64,000 bases of DNA from an uncultured Alphaproteobacteria bacterium (GTDB taxonomy: Bacteria > Pseudomonadota > Alphaproteobacteria > RF32 > CAG-239). Shown piece by piece: positions 7,626-16,826 of the stretch. The stretch covers positions 48,391-112,390 of the forward strand of contig CAKQRQ010000005.1 of NCBI GenBank assembly GCA_934271465.1, given 5' to 3'. How positions within the stretch are numbered: the stretch's first letter is position 1; each line of letters starts with the position of its first letter. The notes under the pieces were generated by a model. The model had not been told where the DNA came from. It did not search any database and was given only the letters and a program-made list of their open reading frames with translations. Position numbers and translations under genes: made by a program.

Positions 7626-8543
7626 CTATTGTTTTATCAGTTCGGCCGGCGAAAAGACATATTCTTCGGAACAAAAATGACAAGTCGCTGTTATTTTTCC
7701 GTTTTCGACCATATCATCAATGTCTTTTTTGGAGAAAGTGCTTAAGGTGTTGAGCAGTTTTTCGCGGCTGCAGCGGCACCCGAATTTGTATTCTTTGGTT
7801 TGGGTTACTTTGAGGTCACTGGAGTGGAACAGGCGGTGCAAAATCTCTTCGGAAGACAAATCGGCGTCAAAAACCTCGTCTTCGGAGAGGCTTTCCATAA
7901 AGACATTGGCTTCATTCCAGCTTTCGGCGGCTGTTTCTTCATCGACTTCCGTTCCGCCTTTGAGCGGCATTTTCTGAAGCATAATTCCGGCTGCCGCCCA
8001 AGAGCTGCTTTCGCCCTGAGGCGCTTTGAGGAAGAGCTTGAGGTTGGTGTCGATTTGTTCGGATTGCTTGAAATAACGCAACGCGCATTCAGCCAAAGTT
8101 TTGCCCTGAATATCGACAATTCCTTGATACAAATCCGTCCCTTTGCCCTGATCAACCGTAAAGGCCAGATAGCCCCCGCCCATCAGGTGCGGCGCCGGTT
8201 CAATCTCGCCCGATGTTTTGCGCAGACGCTGGTTTTCGTTGAGGTGTTCTTCGTCAAAACGGGCACAGGCGCGAATTTTGCCGTCGGAAGTGACGTCAAC
8301 AACAATCATCGGAACAGGGCCGTTTGTTTTGGTTTGGAGTGTGAAAAGACCGTCATATTTGAGCGTGCTGGAGAGCATGGCGCCCAGAACGGTGCTTTCG
8401 GCGACGACCGCGGAAACAGGGCGCGGATAGGCGTGTTTTTCAAGAATGGTGTTAATCACGTCGTGCAGGCGAATCAGCCGCCCCTGATAAGCGCCGTTTG
8501 TAATGAAAAAAGATACACAATTGTCAAAATTTTTGTTGGTCAT
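7626..8543 (-). CDS. hslO: Redox-regulated chaperone Hsp33
   Basis: Hsp33 is a cytoplasmic holdase activated by oxidation that releases zinc and unfolds its C-terminal switch. The 305-aa product has the N-terminal catalytic-fold region with RLIRLHDVINTIL and AEATVLGAML-like helices, then the zinc module CxC (Cys256, Cys258) and CxxC (Cys288, Cys291), so all four ligands are present. AAGGAT precedes the ATG. It is divergent from recX. Confidence 0.95.
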   Translation of the reverse strand: MTNKNFDNCVSFFITNGAYQGRLIRLHDVINTILEKHAYPRPVSAVVAESTVLGAMLSSTLKYDGLFTLQTKTNGPVPMIVVDVTSDGKIRACARFDEEHLNENQRLRKTSGEIEPAPHLMGGGYLAFTVDQGKGTDLYQGIVDIQGKTLAECALRYFKQSEQIDTNLKLFLKAPQGESSSWAAAGIMLQKMPLKGGTEVDEETAAESWNEANVFMESLSEDEVFDADLSSEEILHRLFHSSDLKVTQTKEYKFGCRCSREKLLNTLSTFSKKDIDDMVENGKITATCHFCSEEYVFSPAELIKQ

Positions 8544-8614
8544 CGTCTGAAATCCTTAGTATAATATCGTCAATTTCTTATTGCTATAATCTAAAAAGAG
8601 AGAAATTTCAAGAG

Positions 8615-9157
8615 ATGTTCGAAAATAAAACCGCCGGCGGACGCAAACCGCCCAAAAGAATCACGCCGCAGAGGCTCAAAAATATTGCGCTTTTTTATCT
8701 GAAACGCTTTGAGACGTCCGAGGCTAATCTTCGCACTGTGCTCAAACGCCGGATTGATGATTATGCCTATCATGACAAAGATTTTGACAGGGCGGCGGCT
8801 TATGGCTGGGCGGAGGAGCTGTTGGCTGATTTTGTTCGGCTGAGGTATGTGGACGATGCACGGTTTGCGGAAATGCGAATCCGCGACTATTTGGCGGCGG
8901 GCAAGTCGCCGCGCTATATCTTAGGCAAGATGAAAGAAAAGGGCGTTGATGAGCAAATTGTGTCGCGTTTGTTGAACGAACAGGAGTATGATCCCTTTGA
9001 GTCGGCGCTCAAGTTGGCCAAAAAGAAAAAAATAGGCCCGTATTCGGCCACGCCGGAACTGCGGAGGGAGCGCCGATCAAAGGATTTGGCGGTTTTGGTC
9101 AGAGCCGGATTTGATTATGATGTGGCAATCAGGGTTTTGGAAACGGAGGAGGACTAA
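8615..9157 (+). CDS. recX: RecX-family regulator of RecA
   Basis: RecX proteins bind RecA filaments and modulate recombination. The 180-aa product is made of three-helix repeats: ALFYLKRFETSEANLRTVLKRRI, then LRYVDDARFAEMRIRDYLAAGKSPRYILGKMKEKGV, and a third after ELRRERRSK. The YVDDARFAEM and GKSPRYILGKMKEKG segments are family hallmarks. The stop overlaps the next start (TAATG). recA is not in the window. Confidence 0.9.
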   Translation: MFENKTAGGRKPPKRITPQRLKNIALFYLKRFETSEANLRTVLKRRIDDYAYHDKDFDRAAAYGWAEELLADFVRLRYVDDARFAEMRIRDYLAAGKSPRYILGKMKEKGVDEQIVSRLLNEQEYDPFESALKLAKKKKIGPYSATPELRRERRSKDLAVLVRAGFDYDVAIRVLETEED

Positions 9158-9609
9158 TGTCTTATGTGTCGAGCACTTTGCAAAAAGGGGAAAAAGTGTT
9201 GCTTCAGGCTAAACTTCATTGGATTGTGTATGTTTGGCCTTGTCTGTTGCTGATATTTGGGGCTTGGAGCTGGCTTCTTTATCTGAGCTTGCCCGATGAT
9301 TCGGATTTGTGGGCGGTGGCCTTATTTTTTATTTGCTGGAGCGTGTATGAATTTTTGCGCCGTTGGTGCATAGAAATGGCTGTGACGGATAAGAGGGTTG
9401 TTCTGCGTAAGGGAATTATCAGTATTGACAGCGATGAGATTAAGAATCTCAAAGTTGAGGGGATTGAGGTCGAGCAATCTGTGATGGGGCGTATTTTGAA
9501 TTACGGTGATGTCGCTTTTTCGGGTGTCGGGGTAGCTAAATTGCGGTTTTCGGACGTGGCTCGTCCGCGCGATGTCAAGCGCCACGCGGAAGAAATTACA
9601 GGCGAATAG
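9157..9609 (+). CDS. PH-domain membrane protein (bPH2/YdbS type)
   Basis: The 150-aa product has two membrane helices (about residues 22-40 and 46-66) followed by a bacterial pleckstrin-homology-like domain with VTDKRVVLRKGIISIDSDEIKNLKVEGIEVEQS and the IxxYGDVxFSGxG element of this family. These are inner-membrane proteins, role unclear. The start overlaps the recX stop by one base, indicating translational coupling. Confidence 0.85.
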   Translation: MSYVSSTLQKGEKVLLQAKLHWIVYVWPCLLLIFGAWSWLLYLSLPDDSDLWAVALFFICWSVYEFLRRWCIEMAVTDKRVVLRKGIISIDSDEIKNLKVEGIEVEQSVMGRILNYGDVAFSGVGVAKLRFSDVARPRDVKRHAEEITGE

Positions 9610-9646
9610 GTTTTAAGGCTCCTTAATCTTTATATATTGAAATGAA

Positions 9647-9685
9647 TAGAGCGTTTAAACGTTGGTTTAAACGCTCTATTTTTTT
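9647..9685 (+). terminator. Intrinsic terminator
   Basis: TAGAGCGTTTAAAC pairs perfectly with GTTTAAACGCTCTA around GTTG, followed by seven T residues. Confidence 0.9.
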
Positions 9686-9707
9686 GATAGGGATGTTTTA
9701 ATTTAGG

Positions 9708-9929
9708 TTAGTTCATTTTATGCTGGACGGCCTCTTTGAGAGAGCAGGACGGCGCAAAGGCTAAGGTAATTGCCGAGAGGGCGACCAAAACATAAACAAT
9801 GCGGCTTAAAAGGCTCATGGGGCCAAACAAAAAGGCGACCAAATCAAAGTCAAACAAGCCGACAAGTCCCCAGTTCAGTCCGCCGATAATCGTTAGGACA
9901 AGGGCGGTTGTGCGTAAGGTGCTGTTCAT
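9708..9929 (-). CDS. DUF378-family small membrane protein
   Basis: The 73-aa product has two membrane helices. The segment ALVLTIIGGLNWGLVGLFDFDLVAFLFG and the following SRIVYVLVALSAITL match the DUF378 (YuzA-like) pattern 'IGGLNWGLVGxFxFDLV'. The function of the family is not known. A strong GGAGA lies upstream of the ATG. The gene stands alone between the terminator of the recX operon and a divergent methyltransferase-like gene. Confidence 0.88.
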   Translation of the reverse strand: MNSTLRTTALVLTIIGGLNWGLVGLFDFDLVAFLFGPMSLLSRIVYVLVALSAITLAFAPSCSLKEAVQHKMN

Positions 9930-10011
9930 GGTTAAATCTCCTGTTTATTTTTGTTACCTTTTATGATATATCAATGAAAGTTTCTTTTTCAACGAATGCG
10001 GTTTTATAAAA

Positions 10012-10713
10012 ATGTATAGTGATAAGTTTCAGGCTTTTATTGATTGTTGGCGGCAGGATTTCGGGATTGAAAAATCCATTGATGATAAGCTTTGTGCCGA
10101 TGCGGCGGGCAATCCGCTGCCGTGGTATACTTATCCGGCGATTGAATATTTGAGCCAATTTGATTATCGGGAGAAAAAAGTTTTTGAATACGGGTGCGGT
10201 TTTTCGTCGGCTTTTTGGGCAGTGCGCGCGGCGAAAGTGACCTCGGTTGAGGACAATCCCGAATGGTTTGCCCGCTGGCAAAAAGAGTTTGGCGCCTTGG
10301 GGCTGGATATGCGCCTGAGGGCGGAAGACACCTCTTATGAGAACACAATTTTTGAAGATAAGCTGAAATATGATGTTATTATCATTGACGGCAAGCGCCG
10401 CGCGCCCTGTGCCGAGGCGGCTGTTCGGGCTTTGGCAGACGGCGGAATGGTTGTTCTTGACGACAGCGACCGGATAAACGCGTCCGAAGAATATGTCGAG
10501 GCGGTGCGGACTCTTCGCGCAAAAGGGTTGCTTCAGGTCGATTTTTACGGCTTTTGCCCGATGAACGTCTATTCCAAAACAACGTCTCTTTTTTTGAGCC
10601 GTCATTTCGATTTCAAAATTTTGGGCAAAGTTCAGCCCGCGAACGGTTGGGGCAATTTGTGGTCAAAATCGCGCAAAGAACGCAAAGCCTATTACAAAAA
10701 AACAACCCTCTGA
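10012..10713 (+). CDS. Class I SAM-dependent methyltransferase-like protein
   Basis: The 233-aa product has a Rossmann-type core: VFEYGCGFSSAFWA at about residues 57-70 fits the glycine-rich SAM-binding motif I, TSVEDNPEWF holds the acidic residue expected at the end of strand 2, and KYDVIIIDGKRR plus GGMVVLDDSD fit motifs IV-V. The substrate is unknown; similar domains are found near sugar and lipid modification genes. No signal peptide is present. It precedes the DMT permease gene by 60 bp. Confidence 0.7.
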   Translation: MYSDKFQAFIDCWRQDFGIEKSIDDKLCADAAGNPLPWYTYPAIEYLSQFDYREKKVFEYGCGFSSAFWAVRAAKVTSVEDNPEWFARWQKEFGALGLDMRLRAEDTSYENTIFEDKLKYDVIIIDGKRRAPCAEAAVRALADGGMVVLDDSDRINASEEYVEAVRTLRAKGLLQVDFYGFCPMNVYSKTTSLFLSRHFDFKILGKVQPANGWGNLWSKSRKERKAYYKKTTL

Positions 10714-10773
10714 GCAGGCTTCCGTTTAAAAATCCTCATTGAGAGGCTATATTTTTTGTAACGGAGACAGAGC

Positions 10774-11673
10774 ATGCTTTGGATTATCAATGGGCTGATT
10801 TATGGCTTTTTTATGGCGCTTTATACGCTGGTGAATCAGCGGCACAAATTTAATGGGTATGTGCTGGGGGTTTGGCGCGGGTTTGGCATTGCGCTGTTGT
10901 TTTTCGGATTTTTGTTTTTTGTGCCGCTTCAAAAAAGCTGGTATAATTGGGCGCTTCTTATTTTGCAGGGGGTGCTTATCGGAATTTATGATTCTCACTT
11001 GTTTTTTGCATCGGCTAAATTCGGCGCTGGAACAACCTCGCGGTTGATGGTTTTGAGCGTATTGGTTACAACGGTGATGTGGTGGATATTGACGCCCCGC
11101 CTTTTTTGGAGGCTGTTTGATAACGGGAGTGTCTTTATTACACTGCTTTTGGCCTTGTTCGGGTTTTGCGTGTGTTATTGGTATATGATGAAAAACAAAG
11201 TTACCAAAAGGGCGTTTTGGTATATGCTTCCGGCTGTTTTGGCGCTTGCGGGGATGAGTGTCGCCACTAAGGAAATCGCGATGATGGGGCAGAGTGTTTG
11301 GACGAACATTTTGTATTATCTGGTTGTGGCGACCTTTGTGTCGGGACTTTATAACTTTGTGCTTTTGTGCCGAAAGGAGCATTTTGATGTCGGGCTGGCG
11401 GTTCGGTCGGTCTTTGCGCGGGAAGTTATTCATACCGGTATTTATGTTGTCGGGTTTTCGGCGGCGCTGATTGCCGCCAAGACAATGGCTATGCGTTTGG
11501 CGCCCAATCCGGGGTATGTGGTGACGCTTTTGCTGACAGCGCCATTGTTTGTGTTTATGCTGACCCGCACGAGGCAATTCGGCAATCTGTCGGCCAAGGC
11601 GGGGTTTGCGATGCTGTTCTTTTTGGTGTTGATTATGATATTGGTTAACGGCAATTTTGATGTGACGGATTAG
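10774..11673 (+). CDS. Drug/metabolite transporter (EamA-like) permease
   Basis: The 299-aa product has about ten hydrophobic helices arranged as two similar five-helix halves, which is the DMT/EamA layout. It starts directly with a membrane helix (MLWIINGLIYGFFMALYTLVN) and has aromatic-rich loops; the second half begins around KRAFWYMLPAVLALAG. The substrate cannot be inferred. GGAG lies upstream of the ATG. The stop overlaps that of convergent hemW by 4 bp. Confidence 0.75.
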   Translation: MLWIINGLIYGFFMALYTLVNQRHKFNGYVLGVWRGFGIALLFFGFLFFVPLQKSWYNWALLILQGVLIGIYDSHLFFASAKFGAGTTSRLMVLSVLVTTVMWWILTPRLFWRLFDNGSVFITLLLALFGFCVCYWYMMKNKVTKRAFWYMLPAVLALAGMSVATKEIAMMGQSVWTNILYYLVVATFVSGLYNFVLLCRKEHFDVGLAVRSVFAREVIHTGIYVVGFSAALIAAKTMAMRLAPNPGYVVTLLLTAPLFVFMLTRTRQFGNLSAKAGFAMLFFLVLIMILVNGNFDVTD

Positions 11674-12767
11674 GCCACAAGGCGAGGCAAAATATAGTCC
11701 AAAAGTAAAAATCCTTTTGCCGAGGCTTTGAGTGTGTCGTTTGTTTCTTCAATCAGATTTTCGGACAGCGCTTCTTTTTTGAAGCTGGTGTCTAAAAAGG
11801 TTTCCAACGGCTGTCCGATAATCTCGGCAAAGCGGTCTTTGTTGAGGCCTTTCGTTAGGCGCAGTCCCATCAGAATCAATTCTTCGGCGCGTTCCTCCGG
11901 CGATAGTTCTTCCAGATGAACGAGGTCGGTTTGGGCAAAAAATCGATTACCTTTTTTGAAACGTCCGTGCGCAGTTTGCCCGATACCGATATAATCCCGT
12001 CCTGTCCAATAGACCAGATTATGCTTTGAGGCGAATCCGTTTTGAGCATAGTTGGAAACTTCGTATTTGAGATAGCCTTTCGGGGCTAAAAACTTTTCTG
12101 TTTCAGTATAAAGCTCTGTGGCTTTTTCTTCATCTAAAGGCTTAATGTTTTTACGGAAAAACAAGGTGTTTTCTTCGATTGTGAGCTGATAAAGCGAGAT
12201 ATGTTTTAGCCCGAAAGCGCACAGCGTGTCAAGCTGTTTTTGCCAGCCGGCCAAGGTTTGATTGGGCAGCGCATAGATTAAATCGACCGAGTGGTTGTCA
12301 AAGTTTTTCAACACGGAGTCAATGGCGCTAAGCGCTTCACGGGCGGTATGCGTGCGTCCCAGAAATTTGAGCCCTTGGTCATCTAAGGACTGAACGCCCA
12401 AAGACAGTCTGTTGATGCCGCTTTGGCGCAAATCGGCGAAGAGCGTTGGCGTTTGGGTGTTTGGGTTTGCCTCAAGCGTGATTTCAATATGCTCGTCTGT
12501 CGGCCACAGGGCGGTAATTTTATTAAGTATTCGCTCAATGTTTTGCGGCTGTATCAGCGAAGGGGTTCCGCCGCCGAAAAAAACAGAGATAATTTTTCGT
12601 TCGGGTAGGAGTTCTTTGTATTTTTCAAGCTGGTTCAGATAGCCGTCGATGATTTTGTTCTGGTCGACATTTTTTTGAACACGGCTGAAAAAGTCGCAAT
12701 AGGGGCACTTGCTGCGGCAGAACGGCCAATGTAGATAGATGCTGAGATCAGAGGCTGAATCCGTCAT
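11670..12767 (-). CDS. hemW: Radical SAM heme chaperone HemW
   Basis: HemW is a radical-SAM protein that binds heme and delivers it to membrane acceptors; it was earlier misnamed as a coproporphyrinogen III oxidase. The 365-aa product carries the cluster motif CRSKCPYC near residues 17-24 followed by DFFSR, the GGGTPS motif, and the NRLSLGVQSLDDQGLKFLGRTH segment typical of HemN/HemW. The C-terminal winged-helix part is present. Its start overlaps the hslU stop by one base, so hslV-hslU-hemW form one operon. Confidence 0.92.
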   Translation of the reverse strand: MTDSASDLSIYLHWPFCRSKCPYCDFFSRVQKNVDQNKIIDGYLNQLEKYKELLPERKIISVFFGGGTPSLIQPQNIERILNKITALWPTDEHIEITLEANPNTQTPTLFADLRQSGINRLSLGVQSLDDQGLKFLGRTHTAREALSAIDSVLKNFDNHSVDLIYALPNQTLAGWQKQLDTLCAFGLKHISLYQLTIEENTLFFRKNIKPLDEEKATELYTETEKFLAPKGYLKYEVSNYAQNGFASKHNLVYWTGRDYIGIGQTAHGRFKKGNRFFAQTDLVHLEELSPEERAEELILMGLRLTKGLNKDRFAEIIGQPLETFLDTSFKKEALSENLIEETNDTLKASAKGFLLLDYILPRLVA

Positions 12768-14074
12768 TACAGGATAAACTTCGACAAATCGGTGTGGACG
12801 GTGTATTTGCTCAGTTTTTCCTCAACGAAATCCGTGGTAATCGTCAACTCTTGTCCGCTCTTGTCTGCCGCCGTGAAGCTGATGTCCTCAAGCAAAATTT
12901 CTAAGACCGTGTGCAGGCGGCGCGCGCCGATGTTTTCGACATTTTCATTGATGGCAACGGCAATGTCGGCAATCTTGTCAATGGCGGCGGGTTCAAATTT
13001 CAGTTTGAAATTTTCGGTGCCGAGCAGGGCAATATATTGCTCAATCAGGTTGGCCTCGGGTTCAGTCAAAATGCGCACAAAGTCGTTGTGCGTCAGGGCA
13101 TGAAGCTCAACCCTTATCGGCAGACGCCCCTGAAGTTCGGGCAGCATGTCCGACGGTTTGGCCAGATGAAAAGCACCTGAGCAAATAAATAAGATGTGGT
13201 CAGTTTTAATCATGCCGTATTTTGTGGAAACGGTTGTGCCCTCAATCAGCGGAAGTAAATCCCTCTGAACACCCTCGCGGGAGACATCGCCGCGGGTTCC
13301 TTCGGTCTTGCCGGTAATCTTGTCAATCTCGTCAATAAAGACAATGCCGTCATTTTCGACCGCACGGACAGCCTCGGAGATAATGGCGTCGTCGTCCAGC
13401 AGTTTGTCGCATTCTTCATCAACCAGAGCTTTAAAGGCTTCGGCAACTTTGAGTTTGCGCGTTTTGTATTTTTGCGGCGCGCCGCCCATCAAATCGCCAA
13501 GGCTTATCATGCCCATGGAGGCGCCGGGCATGCCGGGGATATCGATTGTCGGCATGGAAGAAGAGGCGCTTTCGAGCAAGGAAATTTCAACTTCGCGCTC
13601 GTCGATTTGGTGCTGGCGGAACAGTTGTAAAAATTTGGCTTTTGTTTCTTCGCCGGCCGTTTCGCCGACCAAGGCCTCAATCAAACGTTCTTCGGCGGCT
13701 TCTTCGGCCTTGGCGCAGACGCTTTTGCGCATCTGCTTGCGAGTTTGGCCGATGGCAATCTCAACCAAATCGCGGATAATGCTTTCGACATCACGGCCGA
13801 CATAGCCGATTTCGGTAAATTTTGTCGCCTCGACTTTAATAAAAGGGGCTTTGGCCAGTTTTGCCAAACGGCGGGAAATTTCTGTTTTGCCGACGCCGGT
13901 CGGGCCAATCATCAAAATGTTTTTCGGCACAATTTCTTCTTTGAGTTTATCGGGCAGCTGCATTCGGCGCCATCTGTTGCGCAAGGCAACGGCGACGGCT
14001 TTTTTGGCTTCTTCCTGACCGATAATATATTTGTCAAGTTCCGAAACGATTTCACGCGGGCTGAAATTAGTCAT
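12767..14074 (-). CDS. hslU: HslU ATPase of the HslUV (ClpYQ) protease
   Basis: HslU is the AAA+ unfoldase that feeds proteins to HslV in the cytoplasm. The 435-aa product begins with TNFSPREIVSELDKYIIGQ, carries Walker A GPTGVGKT at 57-64, the pore segment EIGYVGRDVESIIRDL, the intermediate I-domain, Walker B IVFIDEIDK, and the C-terminal tail ending HTDLSKFIL that inserts into HslV. Length is normal. It overlaps hslV by 8 bp and hemW by one base. Confidence 0.97.
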   Translation of the reverse strand: MTNFSPREIVSELDKYIIGQEEAKKAVAVALRNRWRRMQLPDKLKEEIVPKNILMIGPTGVGKTEISRRLAKLAKAPFIKVEATKFTEIGYVGRDVESIIRDLVEIAIGQTRKQMRKSVCAKAEEAAEERLIEALVGETAGEETKAKFLQLFRQHQIDEREVEISLLESASSSMPTIDIPGMPGASMGMISLGDLMGGAPQKYKTRKLKVAEAFKALVDEECDKLLDDDAIISEAVRAVENDGIVFIDEIDKITGKTEGTRGDVSREGVQRDLLPLIEGTTVSTKYGMIKTDHILFICSGAFHLAKPSDMLPELQGRLPIRVELHALTHNDFVRILTEPEANLIEQYIALLGTENFKLKFEPAAIDKIADIAVAINENVENIGARRLHTVLEILLEDISFTAADKSGQELTITTDFVEEKLSKYTVHTDLSKFIL

Positions 14075-14597
14075 TGGTAATGCTTTCCATAATAACGTTG
14101 TGGTTTGTGAAAATATCTATGTCTCCGGCAATTTTCATGGCTTTTGCGGCGATATCTTCAAGCTTGAGTCCTTTGATATCATAGAGGGCTTTGGCGGCGG
14201 CCATGGCATAATTTCCGCCGGAGCCGATGCCGATAATTCCGTCGTCGGGTTCCATGACTTCGCCCGTGCCCGAGATGACCAGAGAGGTGTCTTTGTCGGC
14301 CACTATCATAAAGGCTTGGAGCTGGCGCAGATATTTGTCCATGCGCCAATCTTTGGCCAATTCGACAGCGGCGCGTTTGAGCTGGTTGGTATGTTTTTCC
14401 AGTTTGGCTTCAAGTCTCTCAATCAGCGTCATTCCGTCGGCAGCCGCACCGGCAAATCCGGCAATGATGTTTCCGTTGCCGATGCGGCGAACCTTGATTG
14501 AATGAGATTTGAAGACGACGCTTTCGCCTAAGGTTGCCTGTCCGTCGCCGGCCATTACAACCTGATTGCCTTTTCTGATACATAAAATAGTTGTCAT
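14067..14597 (-). CDS. hslV: HslV peptidase of the HslUV protease
   Basis: HslV is a proteasome-like threonine peptidase. The 176-aa product starts MTTILCIRKGNQVVMAGDGQ, so Thr2 becomes the catalytic N-terminal residue after Met removal. The GNGNIIAGFAGAAADGMTLIERLE segment and SGTGEVMEPDDGIIGIGSGGNYA are characteristic. The ATG at 14597 is chosen because Thr must follow the initiator, with AAAGGAT upstream; the frame is open 20 codons further upstream, over the promoter. It is followed by hslU with an 8-bp overlap. Confidence 0.97.
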   Translation of the reverse strand: MTTILCIRKGNQVVMAGDGQATLGESVVFKSHSIKVRRIGNGNIIAGFAGAAADGMTLIERLEAKLEKHTNQLKRAAVELAKDWRMDKYLRQLQAFMIVADKDTSLVISGTGEVMEPDDGIIGIGSGGNYAMAAAKALYDIKGLKLEDIAAKAMKIAGDIDIFTNHNVIMESITND

Positions 14598-14628
14598 TTG
14601 AAATCCTTTTGATGAGGTTAATACCTTA

Positions 14629-14657
14629 TATCTAGGTAAAATTCCGGCGTTATGCAA
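14629..14657 (-). promoter_or_regulatory. Promoter of hslV-hslU-hemW
   Basis: On the minus strand TTGCAT (14657-14652), a 17-bp spacer, and TAGATA (14634-14629). It ends about 32 bp before the hslV start. I see no sigma-32-like motif. Confidence 0.6.
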
Positions 14658-14668
14658 GAGGAATGCGC

Positions 14669-14705
14669 AAAAAAATGCCCCGATTTTTGAAGCGTCGGGG
14701 CATTG
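14669..14705 (-). terminator. Intrinsic terminator of the 692-aa lipoprotein gene
   Basis: On the minus strand AATGCCCCGA pairs with TCGGGGCATT and is followed by seven T residues. Confidence 0.85.
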
Positions 14706-14722
14706 GACTTATGCGACGAGGT

Positions 14723-16801
14723 TTATTTTCTCTTAAGTGCCTCAACCGGTTTGGGCGATGTATCAGCTTTTGAATTGTCGATGGCATCGGCAATCGGCGT
14801 GTAGACGCGAACTGGTTTCGGCTTTTCGACGACAGGCGCCTGACCGCAAATTTCAAGTCCGAGGCTCTTTAACGCCGTCTCAATCGGGATAAACAAATCC
14901 GGCGAGGTGTCTGTCTTTTTGGTTTCGTGCGCAATGCCGATAATATTTCCTTTTTGATCAATCAAAGCGCCGCCCAAAGTGACTGTCTGGACAAAAGTAT
15001 CAACGATAATTTCCGCACCACGGTCTTCAGACCAGCGATAGCCGATGACGCGGCCTTCGTTGTCAATATAGTTTTCGCCGTCTTCATCAAAGTTCAAAAG
15101 ACCAAGCGTCAACAAAATATCCTGATTGACTTCAGGCAATGTCAAAGACATCGGCAAGGGTTGGTAAGCAGTCGGTTTGTCGAGCAGCAGAACAGCCACA
15201 TTCTTTGTCGGGTTGACGCGGAAAGCCGAGGCTTTGAAGCTCTTGCCGTTGATTGTTTTCAAATCATAGGCGTTGTTGTCTTTTTGAATCAAATCGGCTG
15301 ATGTCAGAACCAGATTATCGGCAATAATCAGACCGGCGCCTTTTTTGCCCGAGGCATTTTCGACAGAAACAATAGAAGCTCTCAATTTGTAGAGATTTTC
15401 CGGTTTCAGGTTTTCAAAAGGCGGGTTGTTTTGGATGCAAAACTGATTGTCAATCGAGGCAAAGGCCGACTCGCCGACGGTGTTGATTTCGATGTTGCTT
15501 CCAAAGCCCGTTGATCCGCCGTCTTCGGTAACTTGAGCTTCTTTGAGCGTGTCAATCTCAAGCGGAATATCAACAAAGTAATCATCGGTTAATTTGATTT
15601 CTTCCGGTGTTTCCAAAATACATTCCTCTTCTGGAATCTCAATGGTCTGGCAGTCTTCGCTGACTTCAAAATGACTGTCGGCCACACCGCCTTCAGATTC
15701 AATCATATCAGGATCACATTCTTCGCCGTCGATGGTCAGATATTGGTAACGGACGCCACCCTCGGATTCAACAGGGACGCGGCGGCATTCCTCATGAGAA
15801 ATCGGTGTAAATGTTTTGTTTTTGCCTCTGCGATGGTTATGCGTGCCGCGCTCACATCCCTGCAGGGCTTCAATTCCTTTGATTTCGGCCGCATATTGTG
15901 TGTTAAAGCAAGAGGCGCAATATTCATCTTCCGAGATTTGCACAAGTTGAGAATCGATGTCACTTTGGTAAACACGTCTGGAGAGTGTGTCATTCAGGCA
16001 GCTTATTTCTGGGATTTTGACCAGAGCATCTTCAAAAGCGCGTTCAGCAAGCAAGGTTTCGCCGTTGGGTTCGCCTTCCATGATTTGGCCGTAACCAGTT
16101 GTTGTGCCGCGGCAATAAACATGGTCTTTTTTGAGGTTCATCACGCGCCATGTCACGGTCATTTCGGAGGAACCGCTACGCAGCTTTTTGTTTTTGGCTT
16201 CTTCCCAGTCAAATTCGTCACAGATATTCATAAAGTAATCCGTGATTTCGGCCGTGATGACATATTCGGCCTGACGTTTGTCAGAATCGGGGTAATAAAC
16301 GCTGTTTTGTTCAACGACAACAGGATAAAAGTCATTCATTGTCTCGTAAAAGACATCAAAAAAGTGCATATCCTTTTGCAAGGTGCGTCCTTGGTTCAAA
16401 AAGGCGTTTTTGGATTCGCGGCGGCATCCGAAAATGCGAAAACGGTAGTTGCCGAGCTTGGTGTCAAAATCGTCATATTTGCGGCTCTTTTTGATTCTGA
16501 AATCGACGTTTTCGAGTTTAATCGGCGCATAAGAGTCGCGGCTTTGATGGAGCAGAGTATAGGCATCATAATGCGCATCATCGATAATCAGCGTTTGATA
16601 GCGGATTTTTTGCTTATCCTGAAGATAAGAAATACGGCGGACGGGTTTCTTTTTGGCCGGTTCGCACATACAGTCAAACAAACCGAGAGTAGAATCGGCT
16701 CCTCCGTCGCACATGCAGGGGAGAAGTTCCGGACTTTCTTTGCTGCAGGCGGCCAGAGCCAAAGCCGACAGCATGAGAGTTAAGCTTAGATTTTTTCGCA
16801 T
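14723..16801 (-). CDS. Large lipoprotein with degenerate trypsin-like domain
   Basis: MRKNLSLTLMLSALALAACSK gives a lipobox with Cys19. Residues about 20-55 contain CMCDGG and DCMCEP repeats. Residues about 100-270 resemble secreted lipoproteins with a conserved core (YVITAEITDYFM, MTVTWRVMNLKKDHV). Around 440-640 a trypsin-like fold is suggested by KKGAGLIIADNLVLTSADLI, KNVAVLLLDKP and FVQTVTLGGALIDQKGNIIGIAH. In active proteases the first would read TAAHC and the last GxSGG; here the His is replaced (SAD) and the Ser by Leu (TLGGAL), while the Asp is kept. It is probably a non-catalytic binding domain. A terminator follows. Confidence 0.75.
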   Translation of the reverse strand: MRKNLSLTLMLSALALAACSKESPELLPCMCDGGADSTLGLFDCMCEPAKKKPVRRISYLQDKQKIRYQTLIIDDAHYDAYTLLHQSRDSYAPIKLENVDFRIKKSRKYDDFDTKLGNYRFRIFGCRRESKNAFLNQGRTLQKDMHFFDVFYETMNDFYPVVVEQNSVYYPDSDKRQAEYVITAEITDYFMNICDEFDWEEAKNKKLRSGSSEMTVTWRVMNLKKDHVYCRGTTTGYGQIMEGEPNGETLLAERAFEDALVKIPEISCLNDTLSRRVYQSDIDSQLVQISEDEYCASCFNTQYAAEIKGIEALQGCERGTHNHRRGKNKTFTPISHEECRRVPVESEGGVRYQYLTIDGEECDPDMIESEGGVADSHFEVSEDCQTIEIPEEECILETPEEIKLTDDYFVDIPLEIDTLKEAQVTEDGGSTGFGSNIEINTVGESAFASIDNQFCIQNNPPFENLKPENLYKLRASIVSVENASGKKGAGLIIADNLVLTSADLIQKDNNAYDLKTINGKSFKASAFRVNPTKNVAVLLLDKPTAYQPLPMSLTLPEVNQDILLTLGLLNFDEDGENYIDNEGRVIGYRWSEDRGAEIIVDTFVQTVTLGGALIDQKGNIIGIAHETKKTDTSPDLFIPIETALKSLGLEICGQAPVVEKPKPVRVYTPIADAIDNSKADTSPKPVEALKRK

Positions 16802-16826
16802 TTAGATGACAAGCTCCTGTTAATCC

